Source: Thermoplasmata archaeon
GTDB taxonomy: Archaea > Thermoplasmatota > Thermoplasmata > UBA10834
Length of the DNA stretch: 64,000 nt
NCBI GenBank assembly: GCA_029864565.1
Contig: JAOTTD010000005.1
Span: forward strand, 21,213 to 85,212
Direction: 5' to 3'
Shown one piece after another: positions 1 through 9,127 of the stretch (the stretch's first letter is position 1; every line of letters starts with the position of its first letter). The position numbers and the translations under genes were made by a program. The notes under the pieces are model-generated. The model saw nothing but the letters and a program-made list of their open reading frames with translations. It had not been told where the DNA came from and ran no database searches.

Positions 1-2
1 GG

Positions 3-269
3 GTCCAGGGACCTATCATATTCGGATACATCAACCAGAGGGTCGATTCCGAGCACCGATCTACGATAGTCTCGATAGCGACCTTCGTATTCACCATAGT
101 ACTGGTACTCGTGGAGGTCGGAGCAGGGTTCATGGCTTCCGCGTGGGGACTCATAGAGAGTCTGTTCGTGCTCACGTTGTGCACAGCCCCGATCGCGCTG
201 ATCCTCATAGTCCTCTGGAACCGCGAGGTTGACCGGGCACAATCGTCATCCAAGAATGTCCCGGTCTAG
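3..269 (+). CDS. MFS-type transporter, C-terminal end (cut by window start)
   Basis: This frame is open from the window edge to a TAG at 267-269 and gives the last 88 residues of a membrane protein. It reads GYINQRVDSEHRSTIVS followed by two hydrophobic segments and a short polar tail. A cytoplasmic loop of the type Y-I-N-x-x-V-x-S-E-x-R-x-T-x-x-S before the final two helices is typical of the C-terminal half of major facilitator superfamily transporters. The substrate cannot be inferred from this end. It converges with the PEP synthase gene; the gap at 270-408 holds no gene and is A/T-rich towards its end. Confidence 0.6.
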   Translation, partial: VQGPIIFGYINQRVDSEHRSTIVSIATFVFTIVLVLVEVGAGFMASAWGLIESLFVLTLCTAPIALILIVLWNREVDRAQSSSKNVPV

Positions 270-408
270 CGACAGCAGTCGCGAGTCAGAAATAGAAAAA
301 GGGGGGAGGCTATGAAACCTGTGATAATGTATACGTTTAAAATCTTTATCATTTTTGATAACGGCATTTGCGCCAGCACCGCGATCCCTCGGATTCTTGA
401 GTCCTTCA

Positions 409-2847
409 TCACTTGATGCCGAGCTTCTTTTCAGCCTCCGCCACCAGCAGCTTCGTCTGAATGACTCTGTCCGAATTCAGAGACATGCTGTCAATCCCGA
501 GCTCGACAAGGAACTCGGCGTACTCCGGGAAATCGGACGGCGCCTGCCCACATATCCCGATCTTGCGGCCCTTCGCCTTCGCGACTTTGACCACGCTTGA
601 AATCAGCTGCTTGACCGCGGGGTTTCTCTCGTCGTAAAGATGAGACACGAGCTCGGAGTCCCTATCAAGGCCGAGCGTGAGCTGTGTGAGGTCATTGGAT
701 CCTATCGAAAATCCGTCAAAGATCTCCGCGAATTCGTTCGCGAGGAGGACATTGCTCGGTATCTCGCACATGACGTACACTTCGAGGCCGTTCTCTCCCT
801 GCTTCAGGCCGTGACTGGCCATGACTTCGATAACCTTTCTGCCCTCCTCGGGCGTCCTGCAGAACGGCACCATCACTTTCACATTGGACAGGCCCTTGAG
901 GTCCCTAACCCGCTTCAATGCCCGGCATTCAAGAGCGAAAGCTGGTCTGAATCCCTCGTCGTAGTATCGCGAGGCCCCTCGCCATCCAATCATCGGGTTG
1001 AACTCAATTGGCTCATATAGCTTGCCACCGAGCAGACTCGCATACTCGTTCGTCTTGAAATCGGATAGTCTAACGATTACATCATTGGGATAGAACGTGG
1101 CGGCGATCTTGCCAACGCCCCAAGCGAGCTTGTCTAGGAAGAAATCGACCTTGTTATCGTATCCCTGAGTCTTCTCCTCGATAGCGGACACCACCTCAGC
1201 GACATCCGGTTCCGTCTTAGCCCGTTGCTTGAGCTTCTCGAACTCCACAAGGGCGAGAGGGTGGATTCCGATATGAGACGCTATGATAAACTCCAGGCGA
1301 GCCAGGCCGACACCGTCACAAGGAGTCTGTCCCTGGGTGAAGACATGTTCTGGAACCGCCACATTCATCATCACTTTCGTCTTCGTCTTCGGCATGACGC
1401 TTATATCGGTCTTGTCGACCCTGAACTTAAGCCTGCCCTCGTAAACGCGGCCCTCGCCCTCCGACGTGTCAACAGTCACAACCTGCCCGTCGCTGAGCAC
1501 ATTCGTGCCGTTGCCTGTGCCAATTATGCATGGGATGCCCAGCTCCCTGGAGACTATCGCCGCATGACACGTTCTGCCACCACGGTCAGTGACGATCGCC
1601 GAGGCGATTCTCATTATTGGCTCCCAGTCCGGATCGGTCTTGTCGGTGACGAGCACCTCGCCTTTCCTGAAATCGGATATCTCGAATGCGCTCTCGAGCA
1701 CGTTGACCGTTCCAGCACCTATCTTGCTGCCCACGGCCTCCCCTGTGACCAGGGTCTTGCTCCGTTCCTCGAGCACGTATGTCTCGAGCACTCCCTCGCT
1801 CTTTGCCGCGTGAACGGTCTCAGGGCGCGCCTGCACCACATACAGCTCTCCCGTGATGCCGTCCTTCGCCCATTCGATGTCCATCGGCTTGCCGTAATGC
1901 TCCTCGATCATCGTTGCCCACTTCGCGAGCGTCACTATCTCGTCGTCGTCCAGAACAAACCTTTGGCGGTCGCGCTCGGGTACCTCCCGGTCTATCATAC
2001 CATGTCCCTTTGTGGCGTAGACGAGCTTGTGCTGCTTGCTGCCCAGCTTCTTCTCGATTATCGGATCCTCGTATTTGCCCAAAGCAGGTTTGAAGACGTA
2101 GATCTGGTCTGGATTGACCGCTCCCTGGACTATCATCTCTCCCAGACCCCAGGAGCCGGTGATGTAAACCACCTGGTCGAAGCCGCTCTCAGTATCCAGG
2201 GTGAACATCACGCCTGAGCAAGCCATGTCACTTCTGACCATGCGCTGAACCCCCACGGAAAGAGCGTTGCCGAGCTGCTCGAACCCCCTGTGGGCCCTGT
2301 ATGCGATGGCGCGGTCGGTAAATAGGCTTGCGAAGCACTGTCTGATTGCCTTGAGGATGGCCGTTTCGCCACTCACGTTCAATATCGTCTCGTGCTGACC
2401 TGCGAAAGAGGCGCCGTCCAAATCCTCCGAGGTCGCGCTGGACCGTATAGCAACGCTGGGATTCTTCATGCCCAACTTACGACCCAGCTCCCAGTAGCCG
2501 TATTTGATCTCCCTCTCCAACTCCTTAGGGAACGAAGCGTTGAGAAACGCACTCCGAATCTTCTTACCCCTCTCTGCGACGTCTCCCGGGTTGTCAGGGT
2601 CCACATCATTCAGAGTCGACGAAACCGCCTCGTCGAGGCTCGCATTCTCCACGAACCATCTGAATGCCTTTGTGGTTACTGCGAATCCCTCGGGAACGCG
2701 AATGCCTCTTCCAGTGAGGTGTCGGAGCATCTCGCCAAGAGAAGAATTCTTGCCTCCAACTTTGTCTATGTCCTCGAGACCTATTTGATCCAGCCATAGC
2801 AGATGCTCGTTGGTTTCGTTTCGTGGTTTGTCCGGCTCATCGAGCAT
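409..2847 (-). CDS. ppsA: Phosphoenolpyruvate synthase (pyruvate, water dikinase)
   Basis: Converts pyruvate, ATP and water to phosphoenolpyruvate, AMP and phosphate, the entry into gluconeogenesis. From the start used here it is 812 residues. The N-terminal ATP-grasp domain carries VAIRSSATSEDLDGASFAGQ, the swivelling phosphohistidine domain has GGRTCHAAIVSRELGIP with the catalytic His near residue 428, and the C-terminal PEP/pyruvate TIM barrel ends with GSNDLTQLTLGLDRD and the GICGQ cysteine. The frame stays open upstream to 2976, but the extra 43 residues are low-complexity and unlike the family, while MLDEPDKPRNETNEHLLWLD leads directly into the conserved core, so 2847 is preferred. It is divergent from a glycosyltransferase gene. 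A/T-rich boxes near 3056-3062 may serve as its promoter, which would imply a long leader. Confidence 0.93.
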   Translation of the reverse strand: MLDEPDKPRNETNEHLLWLDQIGLEDIDKVGGKNSSLGEMLRHLTGRGIRVPEGFAVTTKAFRWFVENASLDEAVSSTLNDVDPDNPGDVAERGKKIRSAFLNASFPKELEREIKYGYWELGRKLGMKNPSVAIRSSATSEDLDGASFAGQHETILNVSGETAILKAIRQCFASLFTDRAIAYRAHRGFEQLGNALSVGVQRMVRSDMACSGVMFTLDTESGFDQVVYITGSWGLGEMIVQGAVNPDQIYVFKPALGKYEDPIIEKKLGSKQHKLVYATKGHGMIDREVPERDRQRFVLDDDEIVTLAKWATMIEEHYGKPMDIEWAKDGITGELYVVQARPETVHAAKSEGVLETYVLEERSKTLVTGEAVGSKIGAGTVNVLESAFEISDFRKGEVLVTDKTDPDWEPIMRIASAIVTDRGGRTCHAAIVSRELGIPCIIGTGNGTNVLSDGQVVTVDTSEGEGRVYEGRLKFRVDKTDISVMPKTKTKVMMNVAVPEHVFTQGQTPCDGVGLARLEFIIASHIGIHPLALVEFEKLKQRAKTEPDVAEVVSAIEEKTQGYDNKVDFFLDKLAWGVGKIAATFYPNDVIVRLSDFKTNEYASLLGGKLYEPIEFNPMIGWRGASRYYDEGFRPAFALECRALKRVRDLKGLSNVKVMVPFCRTPEEGRKVIEVMASHGLKQGENGLEVYVMCEIPSNVLLANEFAEIFDGFSIGSNDLTQLTLGLDRDSELVSHLYDERNPAVKQLISSVVKVAKAKGRKIGICGQAPSDFPEYAEFLVELGIDSMSLNSDRVIQTKLLVAEAEKKLGIK

Positions 2848-3233
2848 TGTTCGCCCCCGCCTGAAGCAGTTCTCCTCCGAAGTCGCGGCGCATCCCCGAT
2901 CTTCCGGAGCACATTCCTGTTTCAGCTGCACCCCCGGCTCGCGAGGGCGCATGCTTTCAAGAGCCACCCCATCCATAGCCTCACTTGCCTACTGGCAGCG
3001 CAAACTGCGCCGCCAACGGGTGGATCGACCGTCTCAGTACGGGGATAAATCCGCACGCCTTAATAACGTTTCCCAGATACGAGGCTGTCCGTGTCTTTCG
3101 TCGGTCGCCGAGCTGCGGCATCTGACCCGGTCACGCCCACAAGTGTGTGTACGGAAGGTCCGTCCGATGCTCGGAAACTGTTTTGTCTAGGTAGGCCATT
3201 CGAGTCTGCGAACAGTCGCAGGCCGTGTCTAGA
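2848..3233. other. Divergent intergenic region between ppsA and glycosyltransferase
   Basis: About 385 bases with no convincing gene. It includes an in-frame but unlikely N-terminal extension of ppsA (up to 2976). An A/T-rich stretch around 3052-3066 (TTATTAA on the minus strand) could be the ppsA TATA box. Short antisense frames here have no family resemblance. The glycosyltransferase lacks a clear TATA box in the last 40 bases before its start. Confidence 0.4.
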
Positions 3234-4358
3234 ATGAAGGTCATAATGCTCACGTATAGCACGAAGGCGCGCGGAGGAGTGGCCCACGCGCTGAAACTTT
3301 CCGAACATCTTCAGAGGGACGGCGCCGATGTGGTTATTCATTCGCTGTGCAGGGATGATGACCCAGAGTCGAAAAAATTCTACAGGGACACCGAAGTTCC
3401 ACACATTGTCCACGAGTACCGATGGGACGACGAAGTTATGACCAGGCTAAATCGCATGATCGAGGCGTACGAGAAAGGCATCCCCACGGATGCGAGTGTG
3501 TACCACGCTCAGGATTGTGTTGGCGGAACCGCCCTTTCTCGCCTCAAGAAGAGGGGGGTGTTGAGTGCACCAGTGTTCAGGACGGTTCACCACATCGACG
3601 ACTTCGCAGAGCCAAGGCTGTTCGAATTCGAGAGAGCGGCGGTCAGTCACGCAGACCATCTCTTCGTCGTCTCTGAATATTGGAGAAACGAGCTGAAGCG
3701 GGACTATGGTCTTGATTCAGTCGTCGCCTACAATGGCATAGACTTGGAGGACTTTGGCAGCGTCCCGGAGAGGAGGACGGCGCAGCCGACGATCCTTTTT
3801 GTTGGAGGCCTCGAGTCACGTAAGGGACTCGAGTATCTCATCCTCGCACTCCCACATGTCCTGAAGGCAGCTCCGGACGCGAGGTTACGAATCGTCGCCA
3901 AGGCCGGATTCCGTGGAGTGGACAACGCCGAATGGTTCGAGCTCTTGGCCGAAAGAGCTGGAGTGAGAGACGGCATCGACTTCTATGAATCGGTTGGCCA
4001 GCAGGAGCTCATGCAGTTCTATTCTGATGCTGACGTGGTCGTCCTCCCATCCAGAAACGAAGGATGGGGATTGTCGCTGATGGAGGCGATGGCGTTCGAG
4101 AAACCCGTGGTGGCCACGCGCGTAGGCGGGATACCAGAGCTCGTCAGAGACGGCGTCGATGGCATTCTCGTCGATCCAGGCGACCTTAGGGCGCTATCCG
4201 AAGCTATCACCAGCCTCTTGTCAGATTCGGGGCTTCGCACTCGAATGGGATTGTCCGGGCGAGAGCGTGTCACGCAATACCGCTGGGAGACCACTGCTCG
4301 GCTCACGATGAGGCAATACGAGTGCATCCTCAACCAGACAGACCATATTCGTTCATAA
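3234..4358 (+). CDS. GT4-family glycosyltransferase (MSMEG_0565-like)
   Basis: A GT-B fold glycosyltransferase of 374 residues, probably retaining and nucleotide-sugar dependent. The N-terminus MLTYSTKARGGVAHALKL and the segment YHAQDCVGGTALSRL followed by RTVHHIDDF resemble, from memory, the MSMEG_0565 subfamily of GT4 rather than ordinary sugar polymerising enzymes. The C-terminal half carries FVGGLESRKGLEYLI and the nucleotide-sugar site NEGWGLSLMEAMA...VVATRVGGIPELV. ATG 3234 is used; GTG 3225 is an alternative that adds three residues. The 3' end overlaps the convergent M20 gene by 29 bases. The acceptor and product are unknown. Confidence 0.85.
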   Translation: MKVIMLTYSTKARGGVAHALKLSEHLQRDGADVVIHSLCRDDDPESKKFYRDTEVPHIVHEYRWDDEVMTRLNRMIEAYEKGIPTDASVYHAQDCVGGTALSRLKKRGVLSAPVFRTVHHIDDFAEPRLFEFERAAVSHADHLFVVSEYWRNELKRDYGLDSVVAYNGIDLEDFGSVPERRTAQPTILFVGGLESRKGLEYLILALPHVLKAAPDARLRIVAKAGFRGVDNAEWFELLAERAGVRDGIDFYESVGQQELMQFYSDADVVVLPSRNEGWGLSLMEAMAFEKPVVATRVGGIPELVRDGVDGILVDPGDLRALSEAITSLLSDSGLRTRMGLSGRERVTQYRWETTARLTMRQYECILNQTDHIRS

Positions 4359-5772
4359 AATCGACCATGAACTTCTCAGTCTCCGTCAAGGAGGCAACCT
4401 TCTTGTTCCCCTCGACGACCATGTACTCGTTGGGGCTGTGCGCCAACGAACTGTGGCCCACACCGCCCATGGTGAAAGGTATTCGCAGTATGCGGTTGAA
4501 CACGTAGAACGGTACTGCTCCACCGCTCGTAGGCCAGACCTGTGGGTCGTGGCCGTGGGCGTCGAACGTGCGTAGCATCGCCTGCACTACGGGGTCTTTG
4601 ACACTTGTTCTGCACCAATCATAACCAGTGTCTATCTCCTTCACCGAAATGTCGGAGTAGCCATACTTCTCAAGATGTCGTTTGACGAGCGGTATCATCC
4701 GGTCCTTCCGTTGGTTAGGCACGAGTCGAATGTCCACCTTGCAGGTTACCTCGTGCGGGAGGACAGTTTTCGACCCCTTCTCCATGTAGCCACCCCAGAT
4801 TCCGTCGATGTTCAGCGTTGTGCCGAAGGTGTAGGCGTTCATCAGCGCCTCCTTGTCGTCCTCCGGGAGTATGAACTCCTTCACCTTCATCGTGCGCTTG
4901 AACCCCTCTGTATCCAACTTCTTGGCCAATTCTTCAATCAGCTCTCGATCCTCCTCGGAGGGAGGGGCGATGTCGTCGTAGAAGCCATCTATCAATATCC
5001 TGTTGCCGTCGTCGTCCGTCATCGTGCCAAGGGCGTCGATCATCCTCCAGAGGGGGCTGTCAACCCACGCCTTGTTGCTGCTATGTATCGCGAACTCCTG
5101 GGGCCCTCGCCCCCAACGTTTCCCACTGCAGTTCATCTCGAAATACACGACCCCTTTCACGCCCAGGAAGTGAGTGCATGCTCCGGTCGAGTCTTGCGCG
5201 AAGAATGGGAAATAGCACGCATCGGCCTTGGATAATCGCTTTTTGTCCTTCCTAACGTACGATGGCAGATTGGGACTGCCCAGTTCCTCCTCGCCCTCAG
5301 CGACGAGAATCAGATTGACCGGCGGTCTGCCGCCCTCCTTCGCGCAGGAGTCCACTGCATTGAGGAAGGCTGCGAGCGGCCCCTTCGTGTTGTCAGCACC
5401 TCGGTTGACGATGGCCTTCACCTTGCCTGAAGGCAGTCTCATATCCACCATCTTCGCCCCCATGGCAGCGTGCTTCCATCCGGGCTCGTTGAACGGCATG
5501 GTGTCGTACATGAAATAAGCCAGAAGAGTCCGGTCCGACGTCCCCTTGCATTTGCCGTACACGATTGGATTGCCCTTAGTCTCGATGATCTCGACGTTGT
5601 CGCAACCCACCTCCGCATACAGCTTCGCGACCAGATCAGCGCAGTCGTTGATGCCCAAGTCCTCTTGGCTTGAGCTCGGTTGCTTCAGCAGGCGTTTCAC
5701 ACGCGCGATGTGCTTCTTCTTGTCCTTATCAATTCTGTCGAAGACCCTGCCCCTATCGAATTCTCGAGCCAT
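4330..5772 (-). CDS. M20-family metallopeptidase homologue with altered zinc site
   Basis: A 480-residue member of the M20/ArgE/DapE/carnosinase-like hydrolases, which normally use two zinc ions to cleave amide bonds of small peptides or acyl amino acids. Conserved parts are RGADNTKGPLAAFL (bridging Asp127), LVAEGEEELGSPNLP (Glu161/Glu162, general base and zinc ligand) and a C-terminal AHSPNEY with the last zinc His. The motif usually written GHYDVQP reads FMYDTMP at residues 87-93, so the first zinc-binding His is Met88. The length and the rest of the fold look intact, so this is not an obvious pseudogene. A GGTGAT sequence lies just before the ATG. It is divergent from marC and overlaps the glycosyltransferase gene tail to tail. 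Substrate unknown. Confidence 0.85.
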   Translation of the reverse strand: MAREFDRGRVFDRIDKDKKKHIARVKRLLKQPSSSQEDLGINDCADLVAKLYAEVGCDNVEIIETKGNPIVYGKCKGTSDRTLLAYFMYDTMPFNEPGWKHAAMGAKMVDMRLPSGKVKAIVNRGADNTKGPLAAFLNAVDSCAKEGGRPPVNLILVAEGEEELGSPNLPSYVRKDKKRLSKADACYFPFFAQDSTGACTHFLGVKGVVYFEMNCSGKRWGRGPQEFAIHSSNKAWVDSPLWRMIDALGTMTDDDGNRILIDGFYDDIAPPSEEDRELIEELAKKLDTEGFKRTMKVKEFILPEDDKEALMNAYTFGTTLNIDGIWGGYMEKGSKTVLPHEVTCKVDIRLVPNQRKDRMIPLVKRHLEKYGYSDISVKEIDTGYDWCRTSVKDPVVQAMLRTFDAHGHDPQVWPTSGGAVPFYVFNRILRIPFTMGGVGHSSLAHSPNEYMVVEGNKKVASLTETEKFMVDFMNEYGLSG

Positions 5773-5800
5773 GTAATCACCCGCTTATGCCCCAATGCGA

Positions 5801-5808
5801 ATATAGAA
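5801..5808 (+). promoter_or_regulatory. TATA-like box of marC
   Basis: ATATAGAA centred about 26 bases before ATG 5830, with no ribosome-binding site between, suggesting a leaderless transcript. The position supports ATG 5830 over the upstream in-frame start at 5680. Confidence 0.5.
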
Positions 5809-5829
5809 GTTTCCGGTGCCGATGACAAG

Positions 5830-6486
5830 ATGAAAATACTGGCAGACTTCTCCCGGTCTCTGATGATCGAAGAGTTCCTCCTGATATTCATACCGATGTT
5901 CGTCGTGATCGACCCGTTCGGAGTCATGCCAATCTACCTCGGCCTGACGGGCGACATGGACACGGACAACAAGAGGAAGACGCTTCGTTACTCGATCCTC
6001 TTCGCCACCTCTCTGCTGATCGTGTTCGCCCTCATCGGGAAGGCGGTGCTCGACTACCTGTCGGTCACCATCGAGGCGCTGATGATTACCGGTGGACTCC
6101 TCCTGCTAGTCATCGGCATAATGATGCTGTACGAGGGGGACACCCCGAGGTCCAGGAGGAAGGGCGTCGAGGAAGCCGAAAACCCGCCGAGGGAGCCGGA
6201 GGACGTCGCATTTGTCCCATTGGGGACACCGATGATTGCCGGACCGGGAGCGATCTCTGTCGTCATCATACTCACTGGCACGGCTGACGTTCCCCTCGTC
6301 CTCGTGTCCTTGCTCACGGTTATGGCCATCTGCGCAGTGTTTCTATGGCAGGCCATCATAGTCCACAAGAAGATAGGCAACGCTGGCGCCAGAGCATTGA
6401 CAAGAGTGATGGGGCTCATCACGTCGGTCTACGCGGTCCAGATGGTGCTCGACGGCGTCACGGGCTACATCGGTACCTTCGCATGA
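5830..6486 (+). CDS. MarC-family integral membrane protein
   Basis: A membrane protein of 218 residues with about six hydrophobic segments. Family signatures are FVVIDPFGVMPIYLGLT near the N-terminus and PLGTPMIAGPGAISVVI in the middle, which form the two inverted halves of MarC/UPF0056 proteins. A charged cytoplasmic linker (EGDTPRSRRKGVEEAENPP) separates them. The open frame extends upstream to 5680 over the start of the divergent M20 gene, but that part is polar and unlike the family. The function of MarC proteins is not established; the old link to multiple antibiotic resistance is not supported by the sequence. Confidence 0.88.
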   Translation: MKILADFSRSLMIEEFLLIFIPMFVVIDPFGVMPIYLGLTGDMDTDNKRKTLRYSILFATSLLIVFALIGKAVLDYLSVTIEALMITGGLLLLVIGIMMLYEGDTPRSRRKGVEEAENPPREPEDVAFVPLGTPMIAGPGAISVVIILTGTADVPLVLVSLLTVMAICAVFLWQAIIVHKKIGNAGARALTRVMGLITSVYAVQMVLDGVTGYIGTFA

Positions 6487-6617
6487 CTGGACCGACTGAA
6501 TGAGTTATTAGTGGATTGCGGCCGAGCTGCGAAGAGATGAAATATCCGGGGAGTTCTATACACTCCCAGTTCGATCTGGAGCAAGGACGAGACGTCCGCC
6601 CTTTAGCGAACGGGGGG

Positions 6618-8171
6618 ATGTGTGCGAGCAAGAGCATCGTACTCACGGCAGATAGGACTCTCATGTCTAGCTATAACGGGAGTCAGTTCATTGGGTTCGC
6701 AGCGTGCTTTCCCAAGGTGCTGCCAAGATGGTTGTACAGCCAACTGTTCTGCCCACCTCAGGCCAGCATGGATTCAGATGGAATTGCGGCGCCAGCGGGA
6801 CTTCGCAGGATCGAGTCGGCTCTCGTGCACTCAGGGACGCCGAAGGATGATGTGGCCGTAGTACATCCGTCAATGATAGACCGCGTCGTCGACGAAAACA
6901 CCAGGGTAATAGGCATCTCGACCTCAGACCCACTCGGCCGAGGGCCTGCTTCGAGCACCTTCTCGAGCCTAATCGACCGTGAGCCCTACACGGCCCACTT
7001 CTTTCGCGAGCTGATGGACAGCAGGGCTGTACGCTCAAGGAATACACGCGTCATCGTCGGAGGGGCGGGGGCATGGCAGTTGGCGGATGTCGATGTCATG
7101 AAGGTGTTCGGCATTGACTGTGTCGTCAAGGGTGAGGGCGAGCTCGTGACGCCGCCCCTGTTCAAGGACGCATTGGCAGGGAGACCTTTGCCACTCGCCG
7201 TCAGCGGAGGCCCTGTGCCGGTCGATGGCATTCCAGAGGTGATGGGGCCCACGGTCAACGGCACCGTGGAGATAAGCAGAGGCTGTGGGAGAGGGTGTGA
7301 GTTCTGCAACCCCAACATGCGAAGGGTCAGGCACGTTTCGCTCGAGCGCATTCTGTCGGAGGTGAGAACGAACCTGGCGTATTCATCTAAGGTGACGCTG
7401 CATGCCGAAGACGTCCTGAGATACAGGGCGAAGGGAATGATTCCAGACGAGGCGGAGGTGACGAGATTATTCGAGGAAACGGCACGGCTGACGTCCGACC
7501 TGGGCATGAGCCACATAGCACTCGCCTCGGCGTTGTCCAAGCCGAGCCTTATCCAGAGGCTCTCAGAGGTGTTCGACGGAGCCAAGAAGGGGAGCGTGGT
7601 CTACGCCCAGACGGGTATCGAGACAGGTTCACCTCGACTTGTGAAGAACCACATGAAAGGCAAGGCGAAGCCGTTCGCCCCTGAAAAGTGGCCGGAGGTA
7701 GTGCGGGAGTCTTTCGCACTTCTATCAGACCACCACTGGGTCGTGTGCGGCACCTTGGTCATGGGAATGCCAGGCGAAACGAGAGAGGACGTCGAGAAGA
7801 CACTGGACCTGGTTAGGGACCTCAAGTCCATGAAGAGCCTCATAGTGCCGTTGTTCTTCGTTCCCCTCGGCGAGATGAAGGGAGATGAGTTTTTCAGACC
7901 GGACGCAATGCTGCCCGAGCATTGGATGCTATTCGCGGAGTGCGTGGACCACGATTTCAGATGGGCCCAGGAACTCATGGACGACCTGTTCAGGCAGAAC
8001 AGGTTGAGCGTCGCGAAATCCGGTTTGTTCAGGCTGGCCGCGTGGTACATGCAGAGAAGGCTGAGACCATACCTCGAGATGATGCACGAGGGCAAGAACC
8101 CCCTGAAACACGCGGAAGGCGTCAGAGACGCGAATCACGCCGAATCGAGGCGGAAGGGAGCGGAGGCGTGA
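6618..8171 (+). CDS. B12-binding domain / radical SAM protein
   Basis: A 517-residue protein with an N-terminal cobalamin-binding-like region (VGGAGAWQL, VVKGEGE) and a central radical SAM domain whose cluster motif is RGCGRGCEFCNP (CxxxCxxC), followed by ETGSPRLVK and VMGMPGETREDVEKT. Such enzymes cleave S-adenosylmethionine to a 5'-deoxyadenosyl radical and often methylate or rearrange unreactive carbon centres. The substrate is unknown. Homologues usually begin with a stretch like VLTADRTLMSSYNGS, so ATG 6618 is used. ATG 6537, lying about 30 bases after the A/T-rich GTTATTA at 6503-6509, would suit a leaderless transcript and is a real alternative. It ends 12 bases from the convergent DMT transporter gene. 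Confidence 0.85.
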   Translation: MCASKSIVLTADRTLMSSYNGSQFIGFAACFPKVLPRWLYSQLFCPPQASMDSDGIAAPAGLRRIESALVHSGTPKDDVAVVHPSMIDRVVDENTRVIGISTSDPLGRGPASSTFSSLIDREPYTAHFFRELMDSRAVRSRNTRVIVGGAGAWQLADVDVMKVFGIDCVVKGEGELVTPPLFKDALAGRPLPLAVSGGPVPVDGIPEVMGPTVNGTVEISRGCGRGCEFCNPNMRRVRHVSLERILSEVRTNLAYSSKVTLHAEDVLRYRAKGMIPDEAEVTRLFEETARLTSDLGMSHIALASALSKPSLIQRLSEVFDGAKKGSVVYAQTGIETGSPRLVKNHMKGKAKPFAPEKWPEVVRESFALLSDHHWVVCGTLVMGMPGETREDVEKTLDLVRDLKSMKSLIVPLFFVPLGEMKGDEFFRPDAMLPEHWMLFAECVDHDFRWAQELMDDLFRQNRLSVAKSGLFRLAAWYMQRRLRPYLEMMHEGKNPLKHAEGVRDANHAESRRKGAEA

Positions 8172-8183
8172 GGCTCCCGCGCG

Positions 8184-9095
8184 CTAAACATGCGCGATTG
8201 ACGCGACCTTTCTTCTGCCCTCCCCCGAAGCGACCAGGTAGATGGCTGCGAGTACCAGGGCAGCGCCGAGTGCTGCAACCGGCCTGAGCGTCTCGTCCAG
8301 CAGCGATATCGATATGGCAAGGGCAGTCACGATCTCAATGAGCATTATCGTCGCGGATGATGTTGCGGACACCCCCTCAAGGCCCATTGCCCAGAAGAGT
8401 ATGGCAACAGAAGTGCACATCACGCCCAGATATGCGACTGCCAACCATCCAGGCCCCTCTATTGTGAAGTCGGCGCCCACGTAGCCAAGGTAGGCCAAGG
8501 GTATCAGAAGCCATACGGTGGAAGTTACGATCGCGGATGAACTCAGCTGTACCGCGTTGAACTTCGATAGCATCTTCTTGTTCAGGACGATGAAGAAGGC
8601 CCAGAGCCAGCCGCAGGCGTAAACCATTATGTCACCGATGAACTCTGAACGGTCGAACGATACTCCTCCATCGGCGGTGAGCATGACGATTCCAGCGAGG
8701 CCCGTGGTTATGCCGAACGCCTGTTTCGAGCCTATCCGCTCCTTGAACGTGAAGTACGAGATAATGGCGACGGCGACGACGTTGATGTCCACAAGCAAGG
8801 CGGTCTTCGACGCGGTCGTGTAGTTCAACCCGATATATTGCGTGACGAACGCCGCTGAGTTCAATCCCCCAATGAGCCAGACGTATGGGTTACGGAAGAC
8901 AGTCAGGGAGACCCGGCGCAACGGCAGGACGATGGAGAGTGTGACCAGAGAAGCCACTGCGAACCTGAGCCAGAGAAACATAACGTCGTTACCGGCGTAT
9001 CCAAGGCCCCATTTCACTCCTGGAAAGGACGTGCCCCATATCAGGCTTGCCACGACCGTGAACAGGACGGCCTTCGTTCGAAATGAAAGCGCCAT
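8184..9095 (-). CDS. EamA/DMT-family transporter
   Basis: A 303-residue membrane protein of about ten hydrophobic segments in two EamA repeats, a drug/metabolite transporter superfamily layout. The first repeat contains SLIWGTSFPGVKWGL and the segment VDINVVAVAIISYFTFKER; the second ends with ISLLDETLRPVAALGAALVL, the usual E-x-x-x-P-x-x-x-x-G pattern. Members export amino acids, nucleobases or other small metabolites; the substrate here is unknown. A TATA-like TTCTAATACT lies about 24 bases upstream of the ATG, within the 32-base gap after the histidine kinase gene, so it can be transcribed on its own. Confidence 0.9.
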   Translation of the reverse strand: MALSFRTKAVLFTVVASLIWGTSFPGVKWGLGYAGNDVMFLWLRFAVASLVTLSIVLPLRRVSLTVFRNPYVWLIGGLNSAAFVTQYIGLNYTTASKTALLVDINVVAVAIISYFTFKERIGSKQAFGITTGLAGIVMLTADGGVSFDRSEFIGDIMVYACGWLWAFFIVLNKKMLSKFNAVQLSSSAIVTSTVWLLIPLAYLGYVGADFTIEGPGWLAVAYLGVMCTSVAILFWAMGLEGVSATSSATIMLIEIVTALAISISLLDETLRPVAALGAALVLAAIYLVASGEGRRKVASIAHV

Positions 9096-9127
9096 CGGGG
9101 CGGAGAACGCCGTGGAGTATTAGAAAC

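Noticed and set aside
1225..2217. 330-codon plus-strand frame
   Set aside because: Antisense to PEP synthase; no recognisable motifs.
3060..3413. 117-codon minus-strand frame before the glycosyltransferase
   Set aside because: Overlaps the well-supported glycosyltransferase start and has no homology signal by eye.
8178..8197. CGCGC/GCGCG inverted repeat between convergent genes
   Set aside because: Only five base pairs and no T-run; too weak to call a terminator.
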